NCBI GenBank assembly: GCA_013359125.1
Contig: JABWCR010000017.1
Coordinates: 1 to 64,000 of the forward strand
Direction of reading: 5' to 3'
Source of the DNA: Armatimonadota bacterium
GTDB lineage: Bacteria; Armatimonadota; Fimbriimonadia; Fimbriimonadales; GBS-DC
DNA: 64,000 nt
Positions 53,140 through 62,236 of this stretch are shown piece by piece. A program made the position numbers and the translations under genes. The notes beneath the pieces are model-generated. The model was given only the letters and a program-made list of their open reading frames with translations. It was not told where the DNA came from and made no database searches. Position 1 is the first letter of the stretch. Each line of letters opens with the position of its first letter.

Positions 53140-54643
53140 TCAACAGATTGAGTATTTGGTTCGATCTCGTCATGCGCTGATCTACGTCCAGACGGCAGAG
53201 GAGCGCCGCGCCGAAACGGAACTAAGGGTAGTGGCAGAAAGGCTCAAGCGGCCGTTGCACGTCTGGACGAACACGCAGGGCTTGCTGCCGCCCCTAACCG
53301 ACGAAAAACCCAGCAAACTCGCGCCCGACCTGGAAGCGCTCACCCAAATCTGGCAGCACAAGGGCAACGGCCTCTTCATGCTCAAGGACTTTCACGCCAG
53401 CCTCAACGATAGTCGCGTCATTCGCCTGTTGCGCGATCTGAACCCCAGAGCCGCCAAGAACGGGCAAACCCTTCTCATCGTCAGCCCCGTGCTCAAACTG
53501 CCCGTCGAATTGGAAAAGGAGATCACGGTCGTCGAGATGCCCTTGCCCGACCGAACCGCCATCGAAGCGCGAATCCGCGATCTTTTAGTCGTCATGCAAG
53601 GCAAGGACGGCATCGACACCCAGATCGAACCGCAGCGTTTCGAGGAGATCGTGCTGGCGGCGCAAGGGCTAACCATGGAGGAGATCGAAAACGTCTGCCT
53701 CAAGTCGTTCGTGCAGTTCAAAGCGCTCAACGTCGAGGCGATCCTAGAAGAAAAGCAGCAGATCGTCCGCAAGTCCGGCGTGTTGGAGTATTACGCCTCG
53801 CAAGAGGAATTGAAAAACGTCGGCGGCATGGACTCGTTGAAAGAGTGGCTCCGAAAGCGCCGAGCATCGCTCACTGACAAGGCGCGCGAGTTCGGACTGC
53901 CGGCGCCAAAGGGCATGCTGCTGTTGGGCGTGCAGGGCTGCGGCAAAAGCCTCGTCGCCAAATCGATCGCCACGCTATGGGGCTTGCCGATGCTGCGATT
54001 CGACGTGGGCCGGGTGTTCGGCAGCCTGGTCGGATCGTCCGAGCAGAACATGCGCATGGCCATCCGCACCGCCGAGGCGGTCGCCCCCTGCGTGCTCTGG
54101 ATCGACGAGATGGAGAAGGCCTTTGCGGGCGTGCAAAGCTCCGGCATGAGCGACTCGGGCACCACCGCGCGCGTCTTCGCAACCTTCCTCACCTGGCTGC
54201 AAGAGAAAAAAGCCAGCGTCTTCGTGGTCGCCACGGCCAACGACGTGTCGCTCCTGCCGCCCGAACTGTTGCGCAAGGGCCGCTTCGACGAGATCTTCTT
54301 CATCGATCTGCCGACCCAGGCCGAGCGCGAGGCTATCTTCACCATCCACATCGCCAAGCGCAAGCGCGACCCCAAAAAGTTCAACCTCAAAAAGCTCGGC
54401 CAAGCCACCGAGGGCTTCTCCGGCGCCGAGATCGAGCAGATCATTGTGGCCGGGCTGTTCAGCGCGTTCGACGCCGGTCGAGATTTGACCACCGACGACC
54501 TGCAGACCGAAGCCGCCAACATGGTGCCCCTATCGGTGATGATGCGCGAGGAGATCGACGAGCTGAGATCGTGGGCCAAGATGCGCGCCCGCCCCGCCAG
54601 CGGCCACGAGGCGAGCCCCAAAAAGCGCTCGGCTCAGGCTTGA
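53129..54643 (+). CDS. Ycf46-like AAA+ ATPase
   Basis: 504 residues. The N-terminal ~230 residues form the Ycf46-type regulatory region ([19 protein letters not shown], then HVWTNTQGL). The AAA core has Walker A GVQGCGKS (267-274), Walker [10 protein letters not shown] (about 323-331), sensor VVATAND and the arginine finger region [12 protein letters not shown]. The family is common in cyanobacteria and chloroplasts, where Ycf46 has been linked to carbon/photosynthesis regulation; its biochemical role elsewhere is not settled. The start is GTG 53129 with GGGAGG upstream; the frame opens earlier inside the hydrolase gene. Confidence 0.85.
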   Translation: MKFDQQIEYLVRSRHALIYVQTAEERRAETELRVVAERLKRPLHVWTNTQGLLPPLTDEKPSKLAPDLEALTQIWQHKGNGLFMLKDFHASLNDSRVIRLLRDLNPRAAKNGQTLLIVSPVLKLPVELEKEITVVEMPLPDRTAIEARIRDLLVVMQGKDGIDTQIEPQRFEEIVLAAQGLTMEEIENVCLKSFVQFKALNVEAILEEKQQIVRKSGVLEYYASQEELKNVGGMDSLKEWLRKRRASLTDKAREFGLPAPKGMLLLGVQGCGKSLVAKSIATLWGLPMLRFDVGRVFGSLVGSSEQNMRMAIRTAEAVAPCVLWIDEMEKAFAGVQSSGMSDSGTTARVFATFLTWLQEKKASVFVVATANDVSLLPPELLRKGRFDEIFFIDLPTQAEREAIFTIHIAKRKRDPKKFNLKKLGQATEGFSGAEIEQIIVAGLFSAFDAGRDLTTDDLQTEAANMVPLSVMMREEIDELRSWAKMRARPASGHEASPKKRSAQA

Positions 54644-54949
54644 CGCCCGATCCCTCGACGCCCGTAGGTTGGAGGGATCACTTCGTTCCCCTCCTTAAAC
54701 GCGCAGCGTTGGAGGGGGCTTTTCGCTCTGTCCGTATAGCCGAAAATCGGTCTTTCGCGGTCGGCTTGCCCCCCTTCTGTATCTTCCCCCCAAAATCTTC
54801 GATTTTAGGGGGAAGAACGAATCCAAACCCTCCGCACCCGCTTGCCTGATCCCTTGTATCCTTATAGGTCGAGGGACTCCACACCTGCGGGCGTGGAGGG
54901 ATCAAGGTTCGCTCATTCGCAGGATGGCGTCGGTTTTCGCTTGTGCGGC
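54644..54949. repeat. Intergenic region with three palindromes
   Basis: No gene is seen. Three imperfect or perfect palindromes lie here: GGAGGG (54671-54676)/CCCTCC (54689-54694); a 15-bp stem with a TTC loop and one mismatch, CTTCCCCCCAAAATC (54783-54797)/54801-54815; and CTCCAC (54877-54882)/GTGGAG (54893-54898). Two GGAGGGATCA strings (54671 and 54895) recur. They could be terminators or small mobile repeats. The middle one has the T/A runs of a bidirectional terminator. Confidence 0.45.
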
Positions 54950-55102
54950 CTATTGCCGAATCGAGCCGGGCGCGTCGGGCATCTGGAGAACCTGGTCGTA
55001 GCAGGCGATCGCCGCGTCGTCCTGGCCCTGAACGACGAGCGCGCGCCCCTTGATCATGAGCGCCCAGGCGCGCGCCTCATGGTCATTGTCTATCGAGAAG
55101 TT
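54950..55102 (-). pseudogene. TPR remnant in frame after the serine hydrolase stop
   Basis: Directly after the TAA of the hydrolase, in the same frame, about 50 codons remain open to TAG at 54952-54950. They encode text such as HEARAWALMIKGRALVVQGQ and DDAAIACYDQVLQMPDA, one clear tetratricopeptide repeat. There is no start codon or ribosome site. Some serine hydrolases of this family carry C-terminal TPRs, so this may be a tail cut off by a nonsense mutation or a joined fragment of a second gene. Confidence 0.45.
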
Positions 55103-56398
55103 TTATTCCTGACGCTGGCAGGGCGTCGATACGCCGCCTTGGACGATGGTTAGCGTTTCGCTCTTGCCGTCCGCCGGATCGGAGAATATAAGCCTGGCGC
55201 CGACTTTCGATACTTCGAACGTCCGGTTGTCCTGAGCTTGCAATCGGAACGGCGGTTGCCCGGTTACCTGGGCGTAGAGCGAACCGTTTTTGAGGCTGAT
55301 CTCGATGATTGTGTCGCCCATGATTTTGTACTTGCCGACAAACGGCTTTAGATCGTCCTCGGCGAGTTTCAGGTCGAGTACCGCTTTCGGCATCTCGAAC
55401 GGCCTGCCAAAGGCGATCTGACTGAGATCGTAGGCGGTTCGATCGGCGTCCCCCTCTTCACTATTAGAAATCGCTGCGACAACGGTCTTTTCGTCGGGGA
55501 ATGTGAGCAGACAGGAGACAAATCCGTCGATGCCGCCATTGTGCCAGACGCGCCGATGGCCGTGCGGCTTATCGATCACCCAGCCGTAGCCCATCGGTCC
55601 GCCCGCATTCGTCCACATCTTGTCGATGGCGCTCTTGGGCAGGGCTTTTCCGCTCCAGAGCGCCTGGACCCATCTGTTCAGGTCGCCCACGGTAGAGCTG
55701 ATCGCCCCGGCGGCATGGGGCACGATCATGTTGATGGGGTCTGCAACCACGACTTTAGGCTGTATCGATTCGTAGCCGACCGCCATCCAGCGCTGGAACG
55801 ACTTTTCGTGCCCGGTGCGCGATAGGCCGTTCGGCTTAAAGAATGTCGCGCCCAGATAGTCGAAGTAGCTCTTGCCCGTAACGCGCTCGATGATCATCCC
55901 GAGCGCGATGTAGCCAGAGTTGCTGTACTCCTGTTTCGCGCCCGGCTCAAAGACCAACGGCTTGTCCTTGGCCCATTGAAGCGTCTTGACCGGTCCATGG
56001 TCTGCGTTCTTGACTCGCCCATAGATCGGGTCGGCCGTCAGGCTATACAGCCCGGATGTATGGCTTAGGAGGTGATGAATGGTAATCGGCTCCCACGCCT
56101 TTACCGGGTCTTTCAGAAACTTGTTCAGTTTGTCCGTAGTCTTGAGCTTGCCGTCTAATTCGAGCTTCATGATAGCGGCAGCGGTGAACTGCTTAGTGAT
56201 TGAGCCGATTCGAAAGACGGTATCCGGCTTGTTGGGGGCTTTCTGCGCGTGGTTGGCCATGCCGTGTGCAGAAAGGACTGCGATTGAGCCGTCGATCGAG
56301 ATCAGCGCGGAGCCTGTAAAGCCTCTATGCTCCGTCGCCGCCTTTAGGTAGGCTTCCGCGTTCTCCTTGATCTTCCCGTTCGTCTTCAATTGGCTCAT
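55103..56398 (-). CDS. Class C beta-lactamase-like serine hydrolase with DUF3471-like tail
   Basis: 431 residues. Class C/DD-peptidase motifs are present: S66-I-T-K69 (FRIGSITKQFTAA), YSN in EYSNSGYIALG and HNGG in VWHNGGIDGFVSC. The C-terminal ~90 residues form a lipocalin-like DUF3471 domain (LKPFVGKYKIMGDTIIEI). No signal peptide is visible, so it may be cytosolic. I use ATG 56398 because the in-frame ATG at 56419 lies on top of a TAGAAT box. It is the last gene of a minus-strand operon and overlaps the small ORF before it. A TPR remnant follows in frame after the stop. Confidence 0.8.
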   Translation of the reverse strand: MSQLKTNGKIKENAEAYLKAATEHRGFTGSALISIDGSIAVLSAHGMANHAQKAPNKPDTVFRIGSITKQFTAAAIMKLELDGKLKTTDKLNKFLKDPVKAWEPITIHHLLSHTSGLYSLTADPIYGRVKNADHGPVKTLQWAKDKPLVFEPGAKQEYSNSGYIALGMIIERVTGKSYFDYLGATFFKPNGLSRTGHEKSFQRWMAVGYESIQPKVVVADPINMIVPHAAGAISSTVGDLNRWVQALWSGKALPKSAIDKMWTNAGGPMGYGWVIDKPHGHRRVWHNGGIDGFVSCLLTFPDEKTVVAAISNSEEGDADRTAYDLSQIAFGRPFEMPKAVLDLKLAEDDLKPFVGKYKIMGDTIIEISLKNGSLYAQVTGQPPFRLQAQDNRTFEVSKVGARLIFSDPADGKSETLTIVQGGVSTPCQRQE

Positions 56399-56462
56399 AG
56401 TAGATGATGATTCTACCATCCGGCATTCTTTCGACCCGCTTCTTGACCTGGGGCTTGGTCAT
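56325..56462 (-). CDS. Small hypothetical protein, 45 residues
   Basis: The ATG overlaps the stop of the ROK kinase gene (ATGA at 56462-56459). The frame begins MTKPQVKKRVERMPDGRIII, continues YYEPIEDERED, and ends with a low-complexity tail. The basic start and PDGRxxIYY phrase look like a real short beta-strand protein. It overlaps the start of the hydrolase gene by 74 nt in another frame. I do not know the family. It may instead be a coupling peptide or chance frame; the conserved-looking first 28 residues favour a real gene. Confidence 0.4.
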   Translation of the reverse strand: MTKPQVKKRVERMPDGRIIIYYEPIEDEREDQGERGSLPKGGDGA

Positions 56463-57478
56463 GGCTTCATCTGTCGCGCCAGGGCAGCGGCGCCGACAAC
56501 TCCGGCATCGTCCAGCCGCTCTGCTTGTACGATGCGGCAGGTTTCCATAAGCGTCGGGATGGCAAAGTCGGTGGCCGCGCGCCTCGCAGGCTCTAGCAAC
56601 AGGTCGCCCGCCTTGCTAATCTGACCGCCCACAGCCACAATTTCGGGATTGAAAATGTTGATGTAAGTCGCGATAGCCACGCCCAGCCAGTAGCCGGTCT
56701 CGTCCCAGGTCTCTATAGCCGCCGGATCGCCCGCCAACGCGCCCTCGTGCAAGGTGCGAGGCGTAACCCGTTCCAAGTCGCCGCCCGCAAACTCCAGCGT
56801 TCTGCCTTTGCGACCACGGCGAACGACTTTCTGTCGGCCTCTTGCGCTGATGGCGACCTTTTGGATGATGCCTTCGATACAGCCCATTGCGCCGCACGGG
56901 CATCTGGGGCCGCCTGCCAGTACGATGGCATGGCCCAATTCGCCTCCGCCGCCGTTTGCCCCCACCAAAAGCGAAGCGCCTTGCCACCCCATGCCGTGCA
57001 ACTGCTTGCCGCTCAAAACGACGCCGCCCCCAATCCCGGTTCCGACAGTGATCAGTACCAGTCCGGCCGCTGTGCCTTTGCCGCTGCCGTAGTAATACTC
57101 TCCCAATGCCGCCAGATTCGCATCGTTGCCCAGGAAGACGGGCACGCCCATCTGCGCTTCGATCTCGGCAGCGAGCGGCACGTCTCTCCAAACTTCCAAC
57201 CGGCCGCCCCGCATTTCGCCTAGATTGGGCGCCCAGCGCACAATGCCAGATTGTGCGTCGACATGGCCAGGGGCTGCCAGGCCGATCGCGGTTGGCCGAA
57301 CTTCAGCGCCCAGCGCTTCACGAATGGTCGCCACAATGGCTTCGACCGTTCTCTTGTAGCCCTGCTGGCCTTGAGAACTGCGCTCGGCAACGCGGCCGAC
57401 GATTTGACCCTGATCGTCTACTATGCCGGCGCGGACGTTGGTGCCGCCTAGATCGATGCCGACATATGCAGGCGCCAT
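56459..57478 (-). CDS. ROK-family sugar kinase (glucokinase-like)
   Basis: 339 residues. The phosphate-binding loop is VGIDLGGTNVRAGIVDD, the catalytic aspartate lies in LGNDANLAALGE, and the ROK zinc motif is ELGHAIVL...CPCGAMGCIEG. A second ATP-binding glycine block is ITVGTGIGGGVVLSG. ROK kinases phosphorylate glucose, N-acetylated sugars or fructose; the sequence does not decide which. No helix-turn-helix domain is attached, so it is a kinase rather than a repressor. It starts 4 nt after the DUF4139 gene and its stop overlaps the small ORF. Confidence 0.88.
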   Translation of the reverse strand: MAPAYVGIDLGGTNVRAGIVDDQGQIVGRVAERSSQGQQGYKRTVEAIVATIREALGAEVRPTAIGLAAPGHVDAQSGIVRWAPNLGEMRGGRLEVWRDVPLAAEIEAQMGVPVFLGNDANLAALGEYYYGSGKGTAAGLVLITVGTGIGGGVVLSGKQLHGMGWQGASLLVGANGGGGELGHAIVLAGGPRCPCGAMGCIEGIIQKVAISARGRQKVVRRGRKGRTLEFAGGDLERVTPRTLHEGALAGDPAAIETWDETGYWLGVAIATYINIFNPEIVAVGGQISKAGDLLLEPARRAATDFAIPTLMETCRIVQAERLDDAGVVGAAALARQMKP

Positions 57479-57482
57479 GGAT

Positions 57483-59468
57483 TTAGGAAGTGTTGAGGTT
57501 GGAAATGAAGTCTCGAAGCTGCACTCGCGCCGAATCGATCTCTTCCTGAAGCTTCTCGGTCTTGGAGCGAATCTCGTCCAGCTCTTTTTCCTGTGCGGTC
57601 AACCGGGTTACGTACTCGTTGTAGAGCGCGCTCTGCTGGTTCAGTCGCGCCATGTTCTCCCTGATTCTGGACTGATCCTGTTCGATAGTCCGGCGTCGAG
57701 CCTCTTGCGCCCGCTTTTGCTCTTCCAGCGAGCGGATGGTGTTTAGGCGCTGCTGAATGTTGGTCAGCGCCTGCCGAACGCCCTGCGACAGTCGCGCATC
57801 TTTAAGATAGAGCGCAATGCGATCTAACTGCTGATCGTCGATCGCGATCATTTCGGAGAGCGTTCGCTCTCGGACGACTGAGAACTTTTGCTGAGATTGG
57901 GCCTTGGATTGGATCAGGAATCGATGAGCGGCAATGGTGTCTTCCATCGGTTTCTGTTCCATTGCCATCTCGTAACCATCCATCTTGGGCACGGTTAGGA
58001 CGATCGATTTCTCTTTGGCGCTGCGGTTGTGCAGGGCGTAGTTAGCCGTATTGCGAGCGCGTCGGGTCTCCTCCAGCACGCCGTTGACGATCTTGACCGA
58101 TGTAATCGTCTCCGTTTCGTCGCCGCCTTCTATCCGGGCGTCCAGTTCCAGGTCGAAAGCATAGGCGATCAAACGCTTCTCCCCTGCGCCGACCGTATCG
58201 ATCAGGCCGTCGCCGCTATAGGTTCCACGGTCAAAAACGGTAACCGGTCCTTCCAGTAGCGTCAATCCCGTGTCGTTGGTCAACTGGACGGCGAACATGG
58301 GCCGTGTTCGTCCTGGCTCGACAACGGTGAATCGAGCGATCGGCGCTGGCTGGTTGACAACGGGCAGCATAGCCGATTGCCGACGGTCCAGGCTCAGCGG
58401 CTGATCGATCCGGTACTCGAAAATGGCGCCCAAGTCCTCGCCCTCTGCCATTGCCTCGACGCCTGCTTCCATTTTGAATCCAAAGTCGGCCGGCGGCGCC
58501 TTTGCAGCGTCCAACATCTCTGCGCGTCCGGCTCGACGCTCAGCGGTTGCCGCTCCGGGCGCTGGCGCCCCGCCGCCCGTAACGCCGCCTCGCAGGACCG
58601 TTGGCTCGGGCGTCGCGAAGATCGAGGTTTGTACTCTTGGCCGAGGCACATAAATCGACTGATAGAGGTCGGCAATGAAGCTCTGGGGCCGACCGGCAAT
58701 CAGCGAAACGCTAACGCCCTTCCAATCCTCGTCGCTGCTGTTTTCCACAATCGCCCAGCCTTGCACCAGCGCCTTTCCGTCCGGATCGAGCGCCAGGCGG
58801 TAGCTCATCTTCCACACGGGCATCTCCACTACATAGGCGATACGGGCGCGGCGACGGCCGACGCCTTCGAAAGCGATATTGACCGGGCGGCGCTGAGCGT
58901 CTAACCCTGCCGCCAAGGCGACCAAAGCGGCGGCCAACTCCGACCGAAGCGTGGGATCGGTTATGCTGAACGCAGATTCGCCATCCAGCGGCAGAGTTTG
59001 AAACCCAGACGTCGTGCTCAGGGTGATTTCGTGTTTCTGGACGACCGTTCGACCATCGGGCGAGGGCACATTCTTGGAATGCACGCCGACCACTCGACCG
59101 ATGACCGTTTTGCCCAAAGCGCTGAACTCGATCTCGGCTCCGCGAAGCCTATTGAGCAACATCTCGCGGGAAGGGTTGTCGGCCAGATTGATGGCGAACG
59201 ACTCAAGCGTCTTCTCGATGGGCGACTTAGAGCCAAAACTGACTGGCAAGGCGCGACCGCCGTCCAAGTCTTGCAGCACGAGCGATTTGAGGATGTCGTC
59301 AAACTGCTCCGCACGAAAATGCAGGGTAACGGATGTCCGATCCTGCACGTAGCCAAGCCGTTCGATATATCCGACCCCGCTGCGATAGAGCGCGACCTTC
59401 GTTACAGGCAACTCCTGGGCAAAGGCCGCTCCAAAGCACAGCGCGACGGCGATCAACAATCTGTTCAT
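57483..59468 (-). CDS. Secreted DUF4139-domain protein with C-terminal coiled coil
   Basis: 661 residues with a signal peptide (MNRLLIAVALCFGAAFAQ). The body has the DUF4139 pattern: VTKVALYRSGVGYIER near the start, ARIAYVVEMPVWKMSYRL and GWAIVENSSDEDWKGVSVSL in the middle, AIVLTVP-like strands later. Residues ~560-655 form a charged coiled coil (RSLEEQKRAQEARRRTIEQD). Function of the family is unknown. The ATG overlaps the stop of the upstream GyrI-like gene (ATGA), making translational coupling likely. Confidence 0.75.
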   Translation of the reverse strand: MNRLLIAVALCFGAAFAQELPVTKVALYRSGVGYIERLGYVQDRTSVTLHFRAEQFDDILKSLVLQDLDGGRALPVSFGSKSPIEKTLESFAINLADNPSREMLLNRLRGAEIEFSALGKTVIGRVVGVHSKNVPSPDGRTVVQKHEITLSTTSGFQTLPLDGESAFSITDPTLRSELAAALVALAAGLDAQRRPVNIAFEGVGRRRARIAYVVEMPVWKMSYRLALDPDGKALVQGWAIVENSSDEDWKGVSVSLIAGRPQSFIADLYQSIYVPRPRVQTSIFATPEPTVLRGGVTGGGAPAPGAATAERRAGRAEMLDAAKAPPADFGFKMEAGVEAMAEGEDLGAIFEYRIDQPLSLDRRQSAMLPVVNQPAPIARFTVVEPGRTRPMFAVQLTNDTGLTLLEGPVTVFDRGTYSGDGLIDTVGAGEKRLIAYAFDLELDARIEGGDETETITSVKIVNGVLEETRRARNTANYALHNRSAKEKSIVLTVPKMDGYEMAMEQKPMEDTIAAHRFLIQSKAQSQQKFSVVRERTLSEMIAIDDQQLDRIALYLKDARLSQGVRQALTNIQQRLNTIRSLEEQKRAQEARRRTIEQDQSRIRENMARLNQQSALYNEYVTRLTAQEKELDEIRSKTEKLQEEIDSARVQLRDFISNLNTS

Positions 59469-59923
59469 TTTAGGGGATAGTAGACCTCGGTCCTCAACGA
59501 TTCGGGCGGCGTCGTTTCAGGATCGTCTATGTAGATCTCGTAGCAGTAAGAGTCGAGCTCCAGGCCGTTCTCGTCGACATGAGCGTGCAGCGCGCCGTGC
59601 GTGTCGTGCAATGCTTCGTAGGGCCCAACGTGTAAAGCAAAGAGCGCCTTGTGACCGCCGATCGGTTCGGAAATCACATCGCCCTCGCCCGCAACGAGCC
59701 GGTCCGTAAACATCCCGCCGTCCATGTCGCAGTCCGATTCGCGCCAATGCGTGTACCGTATGAAAGGCCCCCGTGCCATTGTTGCGCCCGCGGCTTCGGC
59801 AACGGCAAAGCACTTTCGCAATCCATCCATAAAGGTTGGGCCGATGTCTTTGTGCTCGCAGGTGGCTCGGACAAAGAGGGCCGGCGTCGAAGGCGCATCG
59901 ATAACGTCAATCTTTAGGCTCAT
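59465..59923 (-). CDS. GyrI-like/AraC effector-binding domain protein
   Basis: 152 residues, a stand-alone SHS2-type ligand-binding domain. Typical phrases: ARGPFIRYTHW, CDMDGGMFTDRL and the strand pair GPYEALHDTHGALHAHV, plus the closing DPETTPPESLRTEVYYP. Such proteins bind small hydrophobic molecules and some hydrolyse cyclopropanoids or inhibit gyrase; the ligand is unknown here. First gene of the minus-strand operon that continues to 55103. No obvious -10 box was found directly before ATG 59923. Confidence 0.8.
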   Translation of the reverse strand: MSLKIDVIDAPSTPALFVRATCEHKDIGPTFMDGLRKCFAVAEAAGATMARGPFIRYTHWRESDCDMDGGMFTDRLVAGEGDVISEPIGGHKALFALHVGPYEALHDTHGALHAHVDENGLELDSYCYEIYIDDPETTPPESLRTEVYYPLK

Positions 59924-59959
59924 GTGGGCCGAGTTCGGCGCGAATTCGGCGATTCCTGC

Positions 59960-61192
59960 CTAAGGGTGGCTTTCTAACAGTCGCCTGAACGAAGGGCCAT
60001 CGACCGTATGAAGGTAGACCACAGCCAGTTCGTCCTCCGCATTCATCCCGGCCTTAATGTTTGCCGTTGCGCCCGCCGGCCATCGAGGATTCTTGGTCGA
60101 CGCGTCGTACTCAATCTGGACCGTTACAATCGCGCCTTTTTCGGTCCAGGCCGGTTCGGAAAAGTGGTAGGTCGTCTGCCACTTTTTGTCCCAATCGTCG
60201 ATTATGAGCAGTTCGCGCAATGGGTTGTTCGGCGGCTTGATCGTAATGCGCAGCTTGCGCCCATGCCGGCGCATAAACGGCGAAACTGAGGCGATGAATT
60301 GATCCTTGGTCGAGATCCAAGACATTGTCTTCTCATATCGCTCTGCGCCTTTTGGAATCTCCAACATCGGGTCTTGAAGGATTACAGACTGATGCGCGAG
60401 CGGGCTGGCGAAGCTCTTGTCGGCCAAGGTGATGCCGATGCGCGACCGATCCTTCTCGGGCTTGCCTGTCTTCAGATACCGAACGTGCACGACGATGTCC
60501 CAACCTTTGGGCAGCTTGAAAAACGTGCCCGTATGGAGCGCCATGGGGCCGTAGCCCGCCTCCCACATACCCAAATAGGCGGCTGGCACAATGCCGGGCA
60601 GTTCGAACGCCTCTTTGCTGTTCCACTCTCTCGCGCGGCGGGTCGGGTCGGCAAAGACTGTTACATGATGAACGACTCTCGGATTGCCGGGCAGCACGTC
60701 GACAACCTGAACATGGACATCCTCTTCAAACGGATTGTCCAGCACGAAGGCGCGCTGTTCCTCCTCGCCATCGGCGTTCAGGTTGACTTCGGGCAGTTGA
60801 AACTCGTGCGCCACCTTGTAAACGAATGCGCCCTCGCGATAGGGGTTTTCCGTGTCCTCAACGCCTTCGCCTCGCGGGGCGCCCGCTTTTAGCCAGCCCA
60901 GAATCATCTCGCGGTGCTGTTCGCTCATGCGCCGGTCGTTGGCTATCGCGTAGTGATCGCCGGTGCGCGCTCGGAACGGCGGCATCAGGCCCTCGCGGAT
61001 GTACTTTTCAATTTCCTTGATCCACGGCTTCACGTCGTTATAGCTGAGCATCGAAAAGGGCGCAGGCTGGTTGGGACGATGGCAGGGGACGCAGTCGTGC
61101 CTAAGCGCTTGCTGGATGATGATATAGGTGAATCGGTCGGATTGGCCGCCGGCAATGCCGAACAGCGCGACGAATAATAAGAGGGCTTTCAT
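59960..61192 (-). CDS. Exported haem c/PHM-like protein
   Basis: 410 residues with signal peptide MKALLLFVALFGIAGGQ. A single haem-binding motif, CVPCH, is near residue 33 (RHDCVPCHRPNQPAPFSML), followed by the WLKAGAPRGEG end of a small cytochrome-like domain. From ~120 onward the fold resembles peptidylglycine monooxygenase-type copper domains: VVHHVTVFADP and LHTGTFFKLPKGWDI with repeated histidines that could bind copper. Database relatives are usually called cytochrome or thiol-disulfide isomerase; the reaction is unknown. I choose ATG 61192, which starts the signal peptide and is 12 nt after TATAAT. Confidence 0.75.
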   Translation of the reverse strand: MKALLLFVALFGIAGGQSDRFTYIIIQQALRHDCVPCHRPNQPAPFSMLSYNDVKPWIKEIEKYIREGLMPPFRARTGDHYAIANDRRMSEQHREMILGWLKAGAPRGEGVEDTENPYREGAFVYKVAHEFQLPEVNLNADGEEEQRAFVLDNPFEEDVHVQVVDVLPGNPRVVHHVTVFADPTRRAREWNSKEAFELPGIVPAAYLGMWEAGYGPMALHTGTFFKLPKGWDIVVHVRYLKTGKPEKDRSRIGITLADKSFASPLAHQSVILQDPMLEIPKGAERYEKTMSWISTKDQFIASVSPFMRRHGRKLRITIKPPNNPLRELLIIDDWDKKWQTTYHFSEPAWTEKGAIVTVQIEYDASTKNPRWPAGATANIKAGMNAEDELAVVYLHTVDGPSFRRLLESHP

Positions 61193-61204
61193 GCTTCCTG
61201 TCTG

Positions 61205-61235
61205 ATTATACATCGGCATTGCGGCCGGGTATTCT
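61205..61235. promoter_or_regulatory. Divergent promoter region
   Basis: Minus strand: TATAAT (61210-61205), 12 nt before ATG 61192. Plus strand: TATTCT (61230-61235), 6 nt before ATG 61242, suggesting a leaderless pterin dehydratase mRNA. The two starts are 49 nt apart. Confidence 0.5.
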
Positions 61236-61241
61236 GCATAC

Positions 61242-61583
61242 ATGTCAGAACTTCGCCAAACAAAGTGCGAGCCGTGCCGATCCGATTCGCCGCCCGCCAG
61301 TCCCAATCAGATAACTCGATGGCTGGGCGAATTGTCCGGCTGGATAGTTGAAGATGTCGACGGCCAACCGCAGCTTTGTAAGCTCTACCGGTTCAAGGAC
61401 TTTGGCTCGGCCATGGCGTTCGCATCAAAAGCAGGGCAGGCGGCGGACGAAAACGACCACCATCCCAAAATCACGATCGAGTGGGGGAAGGCCGAGGTGC
61501 GATGGTGGACCCATGCGATCCGCGGCCTTCATCAGAACGACTTTGTGATGGCGGCGATCTGCGACGATCTTTACGAAGGTTGA
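61242..61583 (+). CDS. Pterin-4a-carbinolamine dehydratase
   Basis: 113 residues. It recycles pterin after aromatic amino acid hydroxylation or acts in pterin-related metabolism. The core is complete: LCKLYRFKDFGSAMAF, the active-site histidines in ADENDHHPKITIEWGKAEV, and the third histidine plus W in RWWTHAIRGLHQNDF. The N-terminus has an extra cysteine-containing stretch (RQTKCEPCRSDSP). No hydroxylase gene is in the window. The 3' end overlaps the convergent aquaporin gene by 13 nt. Confidence 0.92.
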   Translation: MSELRQTKCEPCRSDSPPASPNQITRWLGELSGWIVEDVDGQPQLCKLYRFKDFGSAMAFASKAGQAADENDHHPKITIEWGKAEVRWWTHAIRGLHQNDFVMAAICDDLYEG

Positions 61584-62236
61584 TCGTCCGTCCAAAAGGC
61601 GACTTTGTGGAGAACGCCCGCCACGCCGCCGCCGATCAATGTGCCGATCAGATAGACCCAGACCTGTCCCATCTCGTTAGCGACAAAGGCAGGGCCGAGC
61701 GTTCTGGCAGGGTTCAGCGACGCGCCCGTTACAGCGCCTCCGGCCAAAATACAGGCCGCCAACGTGAAGCCGATAGCCAAGCCCGCAACGTTGCCCGCCT
61801 TGCCCCTGACTGCCGCCTGTAGCACAACGCTGGCCAGTGCAAAAGTGAGCGTGGCTTCCATTAGCATCGCTCCGCTGACCGTGTGCTTGGTCTCGTCGAA
61901 CGAAAATGCGCCGAACTGTCCAGCCATCCCGGGCAAAATGTAGGCCAAAGCGAACGCGCCTGCCACGCCGCCCAAAATCTGTACAAACCAGTAGGCGATG
62001 GCGGTAGCGGGCGCGATCTTTCCGGCGATGGCGATGGCCAGCGTTACGGCCGGGTTGATGTGCGCTCCCGATATGTGGCCTAGGGTATAGGCGGCAAAGA
62101 CGATAGCCAGGCCATGGGCGAACGCGGGCATGATGGGGCCAGCATCGAGCGGATTGAGCGCGACCGACGCGCAACCCAAGAAGATGAGAAAGAACGTGCC
62201 GATAAACTCGGCCAGCAACGCGGACGGCTTGATCAT
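61571..62236 (-). CDS. Aquaporin (MIP family)
   Basis: 221 residues, six transmembrane helices and two half-helices. Both NPA motifs are present: SGAHINPAVTLA and GASLNPARTLGP, the latter with the pore arginine. A tyrosine-less, small-residue filter region fits a water channel, but glycerol transport is not excluded. The start at ATG 62236 has a strong AGGAGGTG site; an in-frame ATG at 62293 upstream is rejected because its product starts with a long basic tail. It overlaps the pterin dehydratase gene tail to tail by 13 nt. Confidence 0.9.
   Translation of the reverse strand: MIKPSALLAEFIGTFFLIFLGCASVALNPLDAGPIMPAFAHGLAIVFAAYTLGHISGAHINPAVTLAIAIAGKIAPATAIAYWFVQILGGVAGAFALAYILPGMAGQFGAFSFDETKHTVSGAMLMEATLTFALASVVLQAAVRGKAGNVAGLAIGFTLAACILAGGAVTGASLNPARTLGPAFVANEMGQVWVYLIGTLIGGGVAGVLHKVAFWTDDQPS

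Noticed and set aside
54842-55153. Plus-strand frame as a gene
   Set aside because: No start signals and unprotein-like text; the opposite strand carries a recognisable TPR in frame with the hydrolase.
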